The notes under the pieces are model-generated. The model saw nothing but the letters and a program-made list of their open reading frames with translations, did not search any database and had not been told where the DNA came from. Below are positions 27,953-38,003 of a DNA stretch of 64,000 nucleotides, piece after piece. The translations under genes and the position numbers were made by a program. The stretch spans positions 62,001-126,000 of the forward strand of contig CAVOTL010000005.1 in NCBI GenBank assembly GCA_963699345.1. Reading direction: 5' to 3'. How positions within the stretch are numbered: position 1 is the stretch's first letter; every line of letters starts with the position of its first letter. The DNA is from Bog-756 sp963699345 (GTDB taxonomy: Bacteria > Actinomycetota > Acidimicrobiia > Acidimicrobiales > RAAP-2).

Positions 27953-28815
27953 CGACCCGGGTCGCCGCCATCACGGGGGCAACCGGCTACCTGGGGACGG
28001 TCCTCGAATCGGCCTTCATCGGGGCGGGCTACTCGGTCAGGCGCCTGGTGCGGACTCCCCGCCCCGCGACCGATGACCGGGCCTTCACCCTGGGTCCGGA
28101 TGTCGACCCGTCCGGACTCGAAGGCGTCGACGTACTCGTCCACTGCGCCTATGACATGAAACTGACCAGACGGTCGGACATCTGGGAGCGCAACGTATTC
28201 GGCACAATTCGTCTGCTCGACGCCGCCCGGGCCGTCGGGGTGCGCCGGACCATCGCCGTCTCCTCGATGTCCGCCTATCCAGGGACCCGGCAACTGTACG
28301 GACGGGCGAAACTCGAGACCGAGCTGGCAGCCCTCGGTCGGAATCAGGTCGTCCTCCGACCCGGTCTCGTCTACGGTCCGGGCTGGGGGGGGATGGCCGG
28401 AACCCTCCGCAAACTCTCGGCACTTCCCGTCCTGCCGGACTTCGGGGCCCGGACACATCAGTTCACCGTGCACGAGGACGATCTGGCGGCCGCCTTCGTT
28501 TCCGTGGCGGGCGTCGACGACGCCCCGACGGTCCCGGTCGGGGTCGCCTGTCCCGAGTCCGTGGCGTTCCGGTCGTTGCTCATCGCTCTGGCTACGGGTC
28601 AGGGGAAGCCGCCTCCTCGCTTCGTCCCTACGCCCGGCGTCGCCGTACTGGGCGCCCTGCGATCGGCAGAACTCCTCGGCGTTCCACTCCCGGTCCGGGC
28701 GGACTCGCTCCTCGGACTCCTCCGACCTGGCCCGTTCGTCGCGAACGTCGAAGTGCTGACCGGCCTCGGCGTCCGGTTCCGGCCCTTCGACGAGAGGGGC
28801 CCGTCCGATGCATGA
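27949..28815 (+). CDS. NAD-dependent epimerase/dehydratase family protein (extended SDR)
   Basis: Intact 288-residue protein. Its GTG at 27949 overlaps the upstream stop by four bases. The Rossmann motif 'AITGATGYLGTVLESAF' opens the chain, followed by 'GVDVLVHCAYDMKL', 'NVFGTIRLLDAARAVGVRRTIAVSSMSAYPG' and the YxxxK active site in 'LYGRAKLETELAAL', then 'LRPGLVYGPGWGGM'. It is most similar to atypical extended SDRs acting on nucleotide sugars or related substrates. The translational coupling with the GMC oxidoreductase suggests consecutive redox steps on one substrate. Confidence 0.85.
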   Translation: MTTRVAAITGATGYLGTVLESAFIGAGYSVRRLVRTPRPATDDRAFTLGPDVDPSGLEGVDVLVHCAYDMKLTRRSDIWERNVFGTIRLLDAARAVGVRRTIAVSSMSAYPGTRQLYGRAKLETELAALGRNQVVLRPGLVYGPGWGGMAGTLRKLSALPVLPDFGARTHQFTVHEDDLAAAFVSVAGVDDAPTVPVGVACPESVAFRSLLIALATGQGKPPPRFVPTPGVAVLGALRSAELLGVPLPVRADSLLGLLRPGPFVANVEVLTGLGVRFRPFDERGPSDA

Positions 28816-28868
28816 CCGGCGAGAGAACTGACGCTCAGCCCCGAGCCTGCCCCCGGTCGACTCGACTT

Positions 28869-29798
28869 CTAAGCCCCCAGCCGACCAGCCAGGTTTCCCG
28901 CCGCCGCCAGTGCAACACTCACGGCGAGCACGGACAACCGCGCCAGTCCGTTCAGATCGCCGTGTCGAAGGTCCGTCGCGCAATCACGCACTGATCGTTT
29001 GAGTGACCGCACCACGAACTCGACATCAGCCTTCATGCTGGCGGCAGAACCCATATCGTCGAAGGCCTTCACCTTTCCCTTGTTGACGAAGAAGCATCGC
29101 CGCCACAGGTAGTTCCAGGTCACCCGCTCGCCGACCACATTGTGGTGGACGATGGCGCGTGGCTCCAGGAGGACGAGCTGATCGGGGAACTCGTGTAGCA
29201 GGCGATGGCACATGTCCATGTCGTCATGGTTGTCGGAGTGGAACCCACCGATGTGCTCGAGTGCGCTCCTCCGTGCCGACATCGAGGCTCCGATGAGTCG
29301 GTCGACCGGCGCCAGTTCGGTCGGCAGACCCTGGTAGTAACAGCCGAACACCCAGTCGAGCTGAGGAGGAAACCAGACCGGCCGCTGGGTCTCGAAGACC
29401 GGCAACGGAGCACCGCCGACCGCCACGACGTCGCTCCGATCGTATGGATTCGTCAGATACTTCAACCAGTCCTGGTGCGCGGCCCCGTCGTCGTCCAGGA
29501 ATGCGACGATGTCGCCCGTCGCCTGCTCGACCGCGGTATTGCGGGCACTCCCGAGTCGACCGTCATATTTGTTTTCCAGAACCGTGATGGGAATCCCAGA
29601 TGGTGCCGGGGCCCGACTCCACTCCCCACGGCATCGCTCCGCCAGTGCCGGATTGTGATCGACGCAGAGGATCAACTCTTTCGCGGGGACCGACTGTTCG
29701 AGGACCGAGGAGACCGATTCGGTCAGCATGTCCCATCGCTTGTCGGTGTAGGCGCAGATGACGACCGAAATTGTCAGCGCATCATTCGGTTCCGACAT
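28869..29798 (-). CDS. Family 2 glycosyltransferase
   Basis: About 309 residues if started at the ATG at 29798 (MSEPNDALTISVVICAYTDK). In-frame starts at 29879 and 29924 exist. GT-A features: 'ISVVICAYTDKRWDMLTESV', 'GRLGSARNTAVEQATGDIVAFLDDDGAAHQDWL' with the DDD metal site, and the acceptor-side 'GASMSARRSALEHIGGFHSDNHDDMDMC' with an acidic catalytic segment. A C-terminal hydrophobic tail ('LAVSVALAAAGNLAGRLGA') may tether it to the membrane. The gene is uninterrupted. It begins the glycan region and is likely responsible for one sugar transfer in the surface polymer. Confidence 0.88.
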   Translation of the reverse strand: MSEPNDALTISVVICAYTDKRWDMLTESVSSVLEQSVPAKELILCVDHNPALAERCRGEWSRAPAPSGIPITVLENKYDGRLGSARNTAVEQATGDIVAFLDDDGAAHQDWLKYLTNPYDRSDVVAVGGAPLPVFETQRPVWFPPQLDWVFGCYYQGLPTELAPVDRLIGASMSARRSALEHIGGFHSDNHDDMDMCHRLLHEFPDQLVLLEPRAIVHHNVVGERVTWNYLWRRCFFVNKGKVKAFDDMGSAASMKADVEFVVRSLKRSVRDCATDLRHGDLNGLARLSVLAVSVALAAAGNLAGRLGA

Positions 29799-30063
29799 TT
29801 CGGCTGGAACTTCGTGACTCCTCACCGTCCTGTGCGCCCCTTCACTCTCGACACTTCCACCGGATCGCCTGGTACTCATCCGACCGACCTGGCTCCATGC
29901 TTCAGGCCTGTCGCCCTGAAGCACCTCGATCGACAGTACTTTCAGATTAGCTCACGCTCTCTCCCCATCAGGATGGTGGGAGACCGTCGAACTCGAGAAC
30001 CAGATGCCGGTCTCGGCCCGGCCACATGTCGCGTTCGACCTCGGGCAAGGACGCAGCAAGGGC

Positions 30064-30825
30064 TCACCGTGACAGGCCCGACCTCCCCTCGTCGCGAGAC
30101 GCCGTCTCGGTTGCCAACCGTTCACGCTCCTCCACCAAAAACGTCGTCGTTTCCGCCAATGCGTCTGGAGTCCCGATCTCGAAGAATCTGTTAGTTGCCA
30201 GAAATCCGAACAACTGTGAATTTCCCGCTAATTCACGGTAGAGGGCGGCCAGATCGTGTTCGTCCTCCCCAACTAGATCCAGCACGTCGTCGCAGAGGGC
30301 ACCCAATCCATAGTCGATCCACTCCATACGCGCATCGTCACTGCCCTTGTCGTAAGCGGTCACACGGTTGTCCGAGAAGATCGCGTTCGAACGGTCCCAC
30401 TCACCCCTGTTGTGCAGAACGGTCATTCCGCCACCGAGGCCGCTTTGGCGCCACAGGTCGGCGAAGGCTTCGTAGTCGACGCGCAGGTACGTATCGCCAT
30501 AGAGGACGAGAAAGCGCTCGCCGAGGAGTGGACGAGCGCGCCGGATCGCCCCGAGCGTTCCGTCCAACCCCGGGCCGTCGTAGCTATAACGGATCTGGAG
30601 ACCGAACCGTTGCGATCCGACTTCCTGCTCGACCATCTCCCCGAGATGTCCCACGCAAAGGACGACACTTCGGATGCCATTTCCACCGAGCAACCGAAGT
30701 TGATGGAGAAGGAATGGCTCACCACCAACGTCTGTCAGCGTCTTCGGCATCGACCGCGATCGATTTCCGAGGCGAGTTCCGAGGCCGCCGGCGAGTATGC
30801 ACACCGGCGGCATGTCACTACTCAT
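30064..30825 (-). CDS. hddC: Heptose-1-phosphate nucleotidyltransferase (HddC-like)
   Basis: Intact 253-residue nucleotidyltransferase. The N-terminal signature 'CILAGGLGTRLGNRSRSMPKTLTDVGGEPFLLHQL' is the NTP-binding loop with activating Lys, and 'LVLYGDTYLRVDY' holds the metal-binding Asp. The C-terminus 'FFEIGTPDALAETTTFLVEE' matches the HddC/RfbF type. Its start overlaps the gmhB stop by four bases. With gmhB, gmhA and hddA in the window, the logical reaction is heptose-1-phosphate plus GTP giving GDP-D-glycero-alpha-D-manno-heptose. By sequence alone, a related sugar-1-phosphate is possible. Confidence 0.8.
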   Translation of the reverse strand: MSSDMPPVCILAGGLGTRLGNRSRSMPKTLTDVGGEPFLLHQLRLLGGNGIRSVVLCVGHLGEMVEQEVGSQRFGLQIRYSYDGPGLDGTLGAIRRARPLLGERFLVLYGDTYLRVDYEAFADLWRQSGLGGGMTVLHNRGEWDRSNAIFSDNRVTAYDKGSDDARMEWIDYGLGALCDDVLDLVGEDEHDLAALYRELAGNSQLFGFLATNRFFEIGTPDALAETTTFLVEERERLATETASRDEGRSGLSR

Positions 30826-31445
30826 GTGTCCTCGCTCCTAGCTGGATCAATTGACAGGATGGCGTCTACCGCCTCACCGAGCTCGGCGACGACGACGTCG
30901 GCTTCGTCAGGGGTCGACCGCTTGTGGGCCGAACCCGTCGTCTCGACGAGCACCGTTCGAACGCCCGCCGCTCGGCCGGCCTGGACGTCAGCGTCCGTGT
31001 CGCCGATCATCCACGATCGACCCAAGTCGATATCGTATTCGGCGGCCGCGTCGAACAGCATCCCCGGCTGAGGCTTTCGACAATCGCACACGGCCCCGAG
31101 TGCCGCCACGGTTCCTTCGGGATGGTGCAGACAGATGCGATCAGCGTCGAAATCGCCACCTTCGGCTGCGAGTTGCGATCGCACCTCCGAATGGATCGCT
31201 CGAAGCGTCTCCAGCAGAATGGAGCCCTTGGCCGCAGACGGCTGGTTCGTGACGCAGACGACAAACCATCCGGCATCTCGCAGGCGAGCGATCTGCTTGG
31301 GCGCTCCCGGGTAGATCGAGACATCTTCGACACTGAGCGGTGACTCACTCCGACCCGACCTCGGGTCGACCACCAATTCATTGACCACTCCGTCCCGATC
31401 CATGAAGACCGCTCCGACCCGATTCGGGGACCCCTCGAATTCCAT
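30822..31445 (-). CDS. gmhB: Heptose-1,7-bisphosphate phosphatase (GmhB-type HAD hydrolase)
   Basis: About 207 residues from the ATG at 31445 (a TTG at 31463 is the alternative). HAD motif I is 'VFMDRDGVVNELVVD' (nucleophile and general acid Asp), motif II 'FVVCVTNQPSAAKG', motif III Lys in 'CDCRKPQPGMLFDAA' and motif IV 'SWMIGDTDADVQAGRAAG'. The zinc-binding loop of GmhB enzymes is seen as 'CLHHPEG' plus 'CDCRKP' (Cys-His...Cys-Cys). It removes the C7 phosphate from heptose bisphosphate. It overlaps hddC by four bases, so the two form one translational unit. Confidence 0.85.
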   Translation of the reverse strand: MEFEGSPNRVGAVFMDRDGVVNELVVDPRSGRSESPLSVEDVSIYPGAPKQIARLRDAGWFVVCVTNQPSAAKGSILLETLRAIHSEVRSQLAAEGGDFDADRICLHHPEGTVAALGAVCDCRKPQPGMLFDAAAEYDIDLGRSWMIGDTDADVQAGRAAGVRTVLVETTGSAHKRSTPDEADVVVAELGEAVDAILSIDPARSEDT

Positions 31446-31475
31446 GATCTCCACATTCCTCAACTGTTCACGCCT

Positions 31476-31682
31476 TCAGCATGAAGTCAGCTCTTGACAC
31501 ATTTCCTTGCCGAGACTCGACTCGCCATTCTCCCAGCCGTCGCTCTCGAGTAACAAGCCGAGTTCCGAGGACGACGCGAGGAACAGTGGGTCTGCCTGGC
31601 AAACCACTGCGAGATCGAGCAATGGCCTGCACGTGGCGATCCCGAGAGCGAAGGTGGCCGCCTCCCGTCTCGACACCCCCAC
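31476..31682 (-). CDS. Short hypothetical reading frame between flippase and gmhB
   Basis: 68 residues from a GTG: 'SRREAATFALGIATCRPLLDL', then 'CQADPLFLASSSELGLLLES' and a C-terminus with two Cys. The frame stays open a little further upstream (to about 31725) and abuts the flippase stop at 31731. I recognise nothing in it. It may be the 3' remnant of a gene lost when the region was remodelled, or not coding at all. Confidence 0.25.
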   Translation of the reverse strand: MGVSRREAATFALGIATCRPLLDLAVVCQADPLFLASSSELGLLLESDGWENGESSLGKEMCQELTSC

Positions 31683-31730
31683 AGCTACACCAAGGGCAGA
31701 GAGAGCTACCCCCGGGTACGTTGCGGCGAC

Positions 31731-33082
31731 TCACTCACTCCCACTGACATCGGAGGAGCTGGACATCCGATGGATTCGCGGCCGAACCCCTCGACGCGGT
31801 CCCACCGGTGGGATTTTCGCTCCAGAGTCATTTCGCTCTTTCAACACTCCGAAGACGGTGGGAGCAAATATCAAACCTTCCAGCACGGTGGCGATGAGAT
31901 AACCCAACCCCACGCCAGTAACCCCGAACAGGGCTCCACCTACCGCCGCCAGTCCAACCTCCAGGATTGCGCCAACCATTGTTCGGAATGCAGCCTGTTG
32001 CATCTTGCCGCGCACTCGAGCTATCGCAACATAGTGCGCCTTGATCGCCATGGGGTAGGTCGTGAAACCCATAACTATGAGCGCCGGCGCAGCGATCGTA
32101 TACTTCGGACCGAACAAACTAAGTATGAAGTTTGAGAACACCAAGAAGAATGGGGCTGACACCGCCGATAGAATCAGACAGATACGCATCGTCCGATGAA
32201 CTTCTCGATGGAGCGCCTCTTCGTCGCCTGGGGAAAGAGCGAACAGAACAGTGGAAAGATGAACTGGAATGATGTTGACAAATGTTACGACAAGTAGCGC
32301 GGCGGTGAACGCCGCGTTGGCCGCCGGACCGACGATAGTTGCGACAAGAACCGGAATGATCAAGCGAGGCGACTGCACGGAAAGATTGAGCCAATGATGC
32401 CCCACCATCAGGCCCCGCTTCTCATACAGACTGCGAAGATCTAGACGTGCCGAACTCCCCTCTGTAGCTCCTCGCAGTCCGAGGATGACGGTTACGAGCG
32501 ACACCGCAAGACCGATCGTCCACGCAAGGACCAGCTCGGCTCCAGCTTCTCGGGCCACACGAGTATCAGCAGAGGAATCGCCACCAATTTGCACACAGCA
32601 CATACGGCGTTCCGCCTCATTTGCAGATGCCGCGGAGGAGCCCGATGCACGCATCGTCCATGATCAGAAGAAGCGTGCTCAAGGTGCAAATCACCGTGAA
32701 TATCACTATCTTGCCGGGTCCCGTTAGTCCGGAGCGAAGACTGGTAGCAACCACGCCGAATATGATCGCAACACCGACCGATACGATCACGGCAAACACG
32801 CCCGCGATGGTGGATGCGCTCAATATCAGTGAACGAGCGAAGGATTTATCGACCGAGAGTTCGCTGATGACCAGCGTGCTGAGCCCCAGAACGCAGACCA
32901 TCGCCAGAAACTGTGCCGCCGAAATGACTGCTGATGCCGTACCCACTGCTGAAGCGTCGACCATGTGCGCCGCGAACGAACCAGAAGAAAAACCCGAGGC
33001 CACTGGTGATGATAGTGGTGCCATACAGGGTAGCCGCGTTCTTGACGATTGGCCCTTCGATGAGAGCAGTGATCTGATGCAC
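31731..33082 (-). CDS. Wzx-like polysaccharide flippase (MATE/MVF superfamily), frame interrupted
   Basis: About 450 residues, almost all hydrophobic helices: 'AATLYGTTIITSGLGFFFWF', 'VISAAQFLAMVCVLGLSTLVISELSVDK', 'IAGVFAVIVSVGVAIIFGVVATSL', 'LIIPVLVATIVGPAANAAFTAALLVVTFVN', 'FFLVFSNFILSLFGPKY' and 'GVGLGYLIATVLEGLIFAPTVFG'. The pattern of 12 or so helices with short charged loops fits lipid-linked oligosaccharide flippases. Frame changes near 33000-32970 and at 32640-32560 separate three parts. The start at the GTG at 33082 is a best guess. It would move the finished glycan unit across the membrane. Base composition is less GC-rich than the window's flanks. Confidence 0.75.
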
Positions 33083-33984
33083 CAGCTGCTCATAGTGGGT
33101 TCGAAAGAGCGAGCCACTCAGTGGCGACCCGGGCCTCGTCGCTTCTTCACCATGATGTCGCACTGGGATGCGGATCGCCCGGCTGGTCCAAGTCGCACGT
33201 ACGCAGCAATGCCTGTGTGGAGGCGATCCCTCCACACCCCGCCGCTTCCTCACAGCCGGACGGATGTCCGGCCGCAAGATCCGCGCCGACAATCGCTCCG
33301 CGGCTACAGAGACTTCTCACCCCTGCTAGCCCCGGTGAGAAGCGCTGACCCCACTTATGCATCACGCCCTTCGTCAGCAACTCGCAGCTACCTCAGTGAA
33401 CCCGGATTCAATGTCGACCAAGCTCACCGGCAGCGTAACGGCTCTGGGATCCCCCGACAAAACTCCCGATCCGGGAACTTCTGGGGAGCTACCCAGAGCT
33501 CCGTCCGACGCCGTCCCTGAACAGGGCCTCATCCTCCGTCCCAGATTGCACCTCCCTCCCCATCGAGCGACGCGGCGTGAACGGGGAGACGAGGCCACGC
33601 CGAGCTCAACGAACGCCCCACCTCGTCGTGCATACTCCGGTGGAGCTTCGAGCGCTTCCCCGTTCGTTGGTGGACGTGGGGGGCACCGGACTGGACCGCG
33701 ACGGGCTCAATCTGCCGATAATCGACAAACCGGGTCAATCCGAACGGTGAACCACTGCCCTGGTTCACTGAAGATGGTCATAACTAGACGGAATCAACCC
33801 CGCCACGACCCTGTCGCACGTGCGCGTACATCCTGCACACAGCCTAGTCGAGGATTTTACAGGTCTGGCGGCGATCCGTATGCTGCAGACCACTGCATAC
33901 GTCCGAAATCACCGCCGATCGCTGTTCGCCACCTGCTCAGACTATGTCGCCCAGGATGCAAGTAACCACGCCACGAGGACCAGG
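33083..33984. other. No gene recognised (about 900 bases)
   Basis: Open frames exist on both strands but none shows a domain, a sensible start or codon bias like its neighbours. The region may contain decayed coding sequence between the flippase and the sulfotransferase, and presumably the promoters of both. Confidence 0.4.
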
Positions 33985-34702
33985 ATGATTATTTCTAATC
34001 ACTTGAAATTCGTATTTATACACATACCTAAAACGGCTGGCGATTCTGCCACCGCGGCCCTTTAGCCGATCTCGCCAAAGACGACTTCATACTGAACAAT
34101 GACTTTCAAGCATGGAAGCGCCGCGTCACTAGGCGCAATCCATCAAAATATTCGATGCTCGAAAAGCACAGTCCCACGATAGTCGTGCGCGACAGCATCC
34201 CACCTCCTGAGTGGAACTCGTACTACAAGTTCGCGTTTGTCCGTCATCCGATACAGCGCGTGGTGTCCTTCTACACGTACATGGTGTACAAAGCGGAAGA
34301 ACGCCAGCGATTCTTGCCCCGCAACATTTGGTACCTGACGCCACCAGGGCGTGAGGGCGATCCAATGCTTTGGCCTGGGATGAAGGCATATATGGCTACG
34401 GATTCTTTTTCGCACTATATTCGGCACAAAGAGTTTGATTTAGAGCCGGCACTATTTCCCCAGTCCGGATTCGTCTGTGATTCAGCAAATAAACTGCTCG
34501 TTGACTACGTCGGACGTTTTGAGAGTCTTGACTCGGACATGGCTCAATCCGTCAATCGATTGGCCTCCCAGACTTGACGATGTTGCACAAAAACGAATCG
34601 AGGACCAGTCGTCCCTCAAAGCCAATACTTTCGTCTGACGATATCGACTTCTTGGTTGATCGGTATCGGAGCGATTTCGACTTGTTTGACTACGATATAT
34701 GA
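33985..34702 (+). CDS. Sulfotransferase family protein, frame interrupted
   Basis: About 238 residues from the ATG at 33985. The PAPS 5'-phosphosulfate loop is at the very N-terminus, 'LKFVFIHIPKTAGDSATAAL', and the 3'-phosphate-binding motif is 'YYKFAFVRHPIQRVVSFYTYM', the pair that defines sulfotransferase family 2 (carbohydrate type). The middle carries 'LLVDYVGRFESLDSDMAQSV', also characteristic. The C-terminus 'DDIDFLVDRYRSDFDLFDYDI' ends at 34702. Indels near 34060 and 34575 break the frame. It would sulfate a sugar of the surface glycan. AT-rich codons mark it as acquired. Confidence 0.75.
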
Positions 34703-34774
34703 GTCGTTATGCGATCAAGCAGTTCCGCGAGTTCTAAGCGTCGCGATCCGTTCCAGTTGAACTCCTGTGTTCCG

Positions 34775-35996
34775 TTAAACTGATGCTTGCCTACGAGACA
34801 ACTCTGTCAAGTGACGCCGCGGAATGTTGGAGACGGGGTTTAGTGAATTTGTAGCTCCGTTCCAGTTTGATATTAGCTTGAAGTTTTCCGTTTGGCATGA
34901 GGTGGTTGGTGGCGAACGCTCCCACGACCATATCAGGTATGAAATCCCGTGGCGGTCCGCCCATTCCATATAATGCTTCACATAAGACGACGAACAATCA
35001 GATTCGCCGAGCTCGCCTGTTACAATGGGTACTTGGTCCGCCACCGGCAGGAGATTGCTATCCCAGCATCCTACCGAATGACAAGGGGTCGAATCGTACG
35101 TGTGGAAAGACGCCACAAGCTGATGATCTGGATCAATCGGTGCAAAGCGGATCCACGGGCATTGACCGCGAGCTCGCATTACTCCGTCTGCGATGCAAAC
35201 GTCAGTCGCCGAACGTAGCCCTGCGATCATTACGGGCTGCGTCGCCCCGGCGTTACGAACGGCATCGAGCAACTTCTGCATTCCCGCAACTTGGTACAGC
35301 CCCGTGGGGGAGCATATGGCGTAGTCGGTGGGCGAACAGATTGTGCTTGACGAAGAACAGCCATTTCGCCAGCATTTCCAGTCGTCGATCGTTGGGTCGG
35401 ACTTTCCAAGTGAGGGTTCGTTAAACAGGTCAAAGATAACTGAAGGCGTGTCCTTAAATGACCTCGCTACCTCTGACCAGAAGGTCACAGAGTGGTCGGA
35501 GTCGGGCATGGGCCATTGTCTCAATGCGAGCATCGAACCCGGCGCTGACCAATGCAAATCAAGTATCGCGACTAAGCCCGCTGCATTCAAGTTCGCCACC
35601 CAACGCCGAATCATCGACTAATAACTTCCCGGAGAATTTCGGGGGCGCTCGGTTGATGCCCAACCAACAATCTTCATTAAGTGGTACCCTCACCGCATTC
35701 GCGTGCCACGAGGCAATACCTTCGGCTTCTGAAATGCTCAAACTACCGCTTGAAAACCCCCACCCTTCAGCACAGTTCTCCTCGGTGCCGGGAGCGTCTA
35801 CGCCGTGCAACGAGAGCACCTTTCCGGCAGCATCGTCCAGATGGTCTCCGGACACGACCGGGATGGGAGCGGTGTCACCCCCTCGGGTCACTTTCTCCGC
35901 CGGCGTCCTCTCTGGATGTTGGCTTGCGCTTGGGATTCCACAAGCAATGGCCAAAAAGGCGACGACTGCTATTGCCAAGTAGGCGCGGACATTCAC
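34775..35996 (-). CDS. Lipoprotein glycoside hydrolase family 5 (cellulase-like), frame interrupted
   Basis: About 405 residues from the ATG at 35996. The signal peptide 'YLAIAVVAFLAIAC' ends in a lipobox, so the enzyme is probably anchored on the outer face of the membrane. GH5 features: 'IASWHANAVRVPLNEDCWLGIN', 'LVAILDLHWSAPG', the acid/base Glu in 'SVIFDLFNEPSLG', and the nucleophile Glu in 'PIVTGELGESDCS'. One shift near 35600 joins two long frames. It is clearly paralogous to the C-terminal domain of the FnIII protein at 38.5-41.4 kb. A hydrolase inside a glycan locus may trim or release the polymer. Confidence 0.82.
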
Positions 35997-36234
35997 GAAC
36001 GGGTAACAATACCAGCGTTCCGCTTAACTACCGGTTCGCCATTAGCAGGCACTATTGCTGCAGTCGGCGGGCCAGCCTAACTCTGAAGATCGACTCTACA
36101 GTTCGGACGCTCTGGCCCTCCACCCGTGTTCGACTTCTTGGCTGCCGGCCGCACCTTCGCCCGCGGCCGGGCCATGAACCTCATCATCAGGAAGTCCTGG
36201 CACGGCGCCTCGGTGTGGCGATGCGAGACGAGGC

Positions 36235-36600
36235 GTGACCTGACCCGATTCCGGTACCGCCCACTAGGTGGTCCCAGCTGGTTGTCGGGCCCACTCGGCG
36301 GCGAAGGAAGCCGGCGTCCGGTACTTCAACTATAAGTGTCGTAGGCGATCCGGGAGTCCCCGGCCCAGCACCTTATCCTCGAGCAGGGTCTCGAAGGCCT
36401 CGCAGTTGGACAGCTCGTCACAAAACTTGCCGTTGAAGGACTCGATGAGCGGGACAGCCAGGTTGCCCGGATTCGATGTAACTGGTGTCGGTGGCGGTGA
36501 CGGTGAACAGGCACCCGTCCCCGAGGCCCTCGTCCCGGCACAATCACTGGATCCGCTCTTCGCTGCGTGCCACGTGGGGCCAGAGCGGATGATCACGCTG
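36235..36600 (-). pseudogene. Remnant of an IS3-family transposase (3' end)
   Basis: On the minus strand the segment near 36470-36330 encodes 'PLIESFNGKFCDELSNCEAFETLLEDKVLG', the C-terminal part of IS3-type integrases (catalytic Glu in 'IESFNG'). It is followed in another frame by an 'FAAEWAxQPAG' end. The outer border 'GTGACCTGACCCGATTCCGG' at about 36235 is nearly identical to a border at 36678, so both are ends of related elements. No intact frame remains, so this copy is dead. Confidence 0.65.
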
Positions 36601-36678
36601 GGGCTGGGTAAGGAGATAGCACTCCGATCGCTTGGCAGGAGTCCTCGAAGGTTGGACTCTCACAGACGTTCATTCAAA

Positions 36679-36768
36679 GGTGACCTGACCCCGATTCCGG
36701 TACCACCGTCTATGTGACTCCGGCTGGGTATTCGGCCCACTCGGCAGCGAAGGAGACCGGCGAGCACG
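36679..36768 (-). mobile_element. Left fragment of an older IS3-type element, cut by the next element
   Basis: Begins with the border 'TGACCTGACCCCGATTCCGG' and on the minus strand encodes only the last residues of a transposase ('SFAAEWAEYPAGVT' then stop). It is homologous to the 36235 remnant end. The rest of the element is missing up to the matching 5' fragment at 38037-38150. Confidence 0.55.
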
Positions 36769-36838
36769 AGGGTCTGCTGCACGGTGAGGTGACATCCGAG
36801 ATGGCTTGTCCGAGGGGGCGAGCTGAGAGGATGTCAGT

Positions 36839-37147
36839 GTGCCCAGACCCTTTCCGAAAGAGTTCCGTGAGGACGTCGTGCGGGTGGCCCGCGACCGTGG
36901 CCCGGGGGTGACCCTCCAGCAGATCGCCCACGACTTCGGGATCCACCCGATGACGCTGTCGAAGTGGATCCGCCAGTCCGACATCGACGACGGCGTCCGA
37001 CCCGGTCGTTCGACGGCCGAGAGCGCCGAGCTGCGAGCGGCGAATCGGCGCATCCGTCTCCTCGAGCAGGAGAACGAGGTCCTCCGGCGAGCGGCCGCCT
37101 ATCTCTCCCAGGCGAACCTCCCGGGAAAAGGCTCTACCCGCTCGTGA
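36839..37147 (+). CDS. IS3-family OrfA (transposase helix-turn-helix subunit)
   Basis: 102 residues from a GTG at 36839. 'FPKEFREDVVRVARDRGPGVTLQQIAHDFGIHPMTLSKWIRQ' is the IS3 OrfA helix-turn-helix, and 'ELRAANRRIRLLEQENEVLRRAAAYLSQ' is the leucine-zipper-like segment that binds OrfB. Near its end, at about 37129, is the slippery string A_AAA_G. A -1 shift there would read 'GKRLYPLVSELAADG' and continue directly into orfB, the standard way to make the fused OrfAB transposase. Confidence 0.88.
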   Translation: MPRPFPKEFREDVVRVARDRGPGVTLQQIAHDFGIHPMTLSKWIRQSDIDDGVRPGRSTAESAELRAANRRIRLLEQENEVLRRAAAYLSQANLPGKGSTRS

Positions 37148-38003
37148 GTGAGCTCGCCGCCGACGGGATCCCCGTCGTGGTGTCGTTGCGGGTCTTGAAG
37201 GTCTCCCGCCAGCCCTACTACCGCTGCCTCGCCACCCCCGTGACCGACGCCGAAGTTGTCGAGGCCCACCGGGCGAACGCCCTCTTCGACGCCCACCGCG
37301 ATGACCCCGAGTTCGGCTATCGCTTCCTCGCCGACGAGGCCCGTGACGCCGGCCAGCCGATGTGTCGGCGCACGGCCTGGAGGATCTGCTCGGAGAACCG
37401 CTGGTGGAGCGCCTTCGGCAAGAAGAAGGCCCGGTCGGGCAAGAAGTCCGGCCCACCGGTGCACGACGACCTGGTCAATCGTGACTTCTCCGCCGAGGTT
37501 CCGAACGAGCTGTGGCTCGGGGACATCACCGAGCACCGAACGCGGGAGGGGAAGCTCTACGTCTGCGCCATCAAGGACGTGTTCTCCAACCGCATCGTCG
37601 GCTACTCGATCGACGACCGGATGAAGTCGCGCATCGCCGTCAACGCCATCGAGAGTGCCGTGGCCCGACGGGAGACATGGCCGGATGCCTGTTCGATTCG
37701 GACCGTGGATCGCGATTTCGTTCCCGGAAGCTCCAGCGGGCGCTCAACCGGCACCGCCTGGTCCGCTCCATGGGCCGGATGGGAGCCGCCGGGGACAACG
37801 CGGCGATGGAGAGCTTCTTCAGCCTGCTGCAGAAGAACGTGCTCAACCGGCGTGTCCGGGACACCCGAGAGGAGCTGCGCATCGCCATCGTGACCTGGAT
37901 CGAGCGGACCTATCACCGACGTCGCCGCCAAGACGCTCTCGGGTGCTTGACCCCCGTCGGTTTCGAACTCATCATGTCCCCGCCGGTCGATCAGGCCGCG
38001 TGA
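37144..38003 (+). CDS. IS3-family OrfB (DDE transposase), frame interrupted
   Basis: About 286 residues from the GTG at 37144, which overlaps the orfA stop. N-terminal 'SELAADGIPVVVSLRVLKVSRQPYYR' is the HTH_21-type region. The rve catalytic core carries Asp in 'ELWLGDITEHRT', Asp in 'DSDRGSRFRS' and Glu in 'GDNAAMESFFSLLQKNVL', completing the DDE triad. One indel at about 37690 separates the second Asp from the first. Correction restores an apparently active enzyme, so activity cannot be judged from this assembly alone. Confidence 0.82.

Noticed and set aside
33357..33965. A 202-codon plus-strand frame in the gap before the sulfotransferase
   Set aside because: Composition is scrambled, no domain or ribosome site is visible, and it overlaps a likely decayed region.
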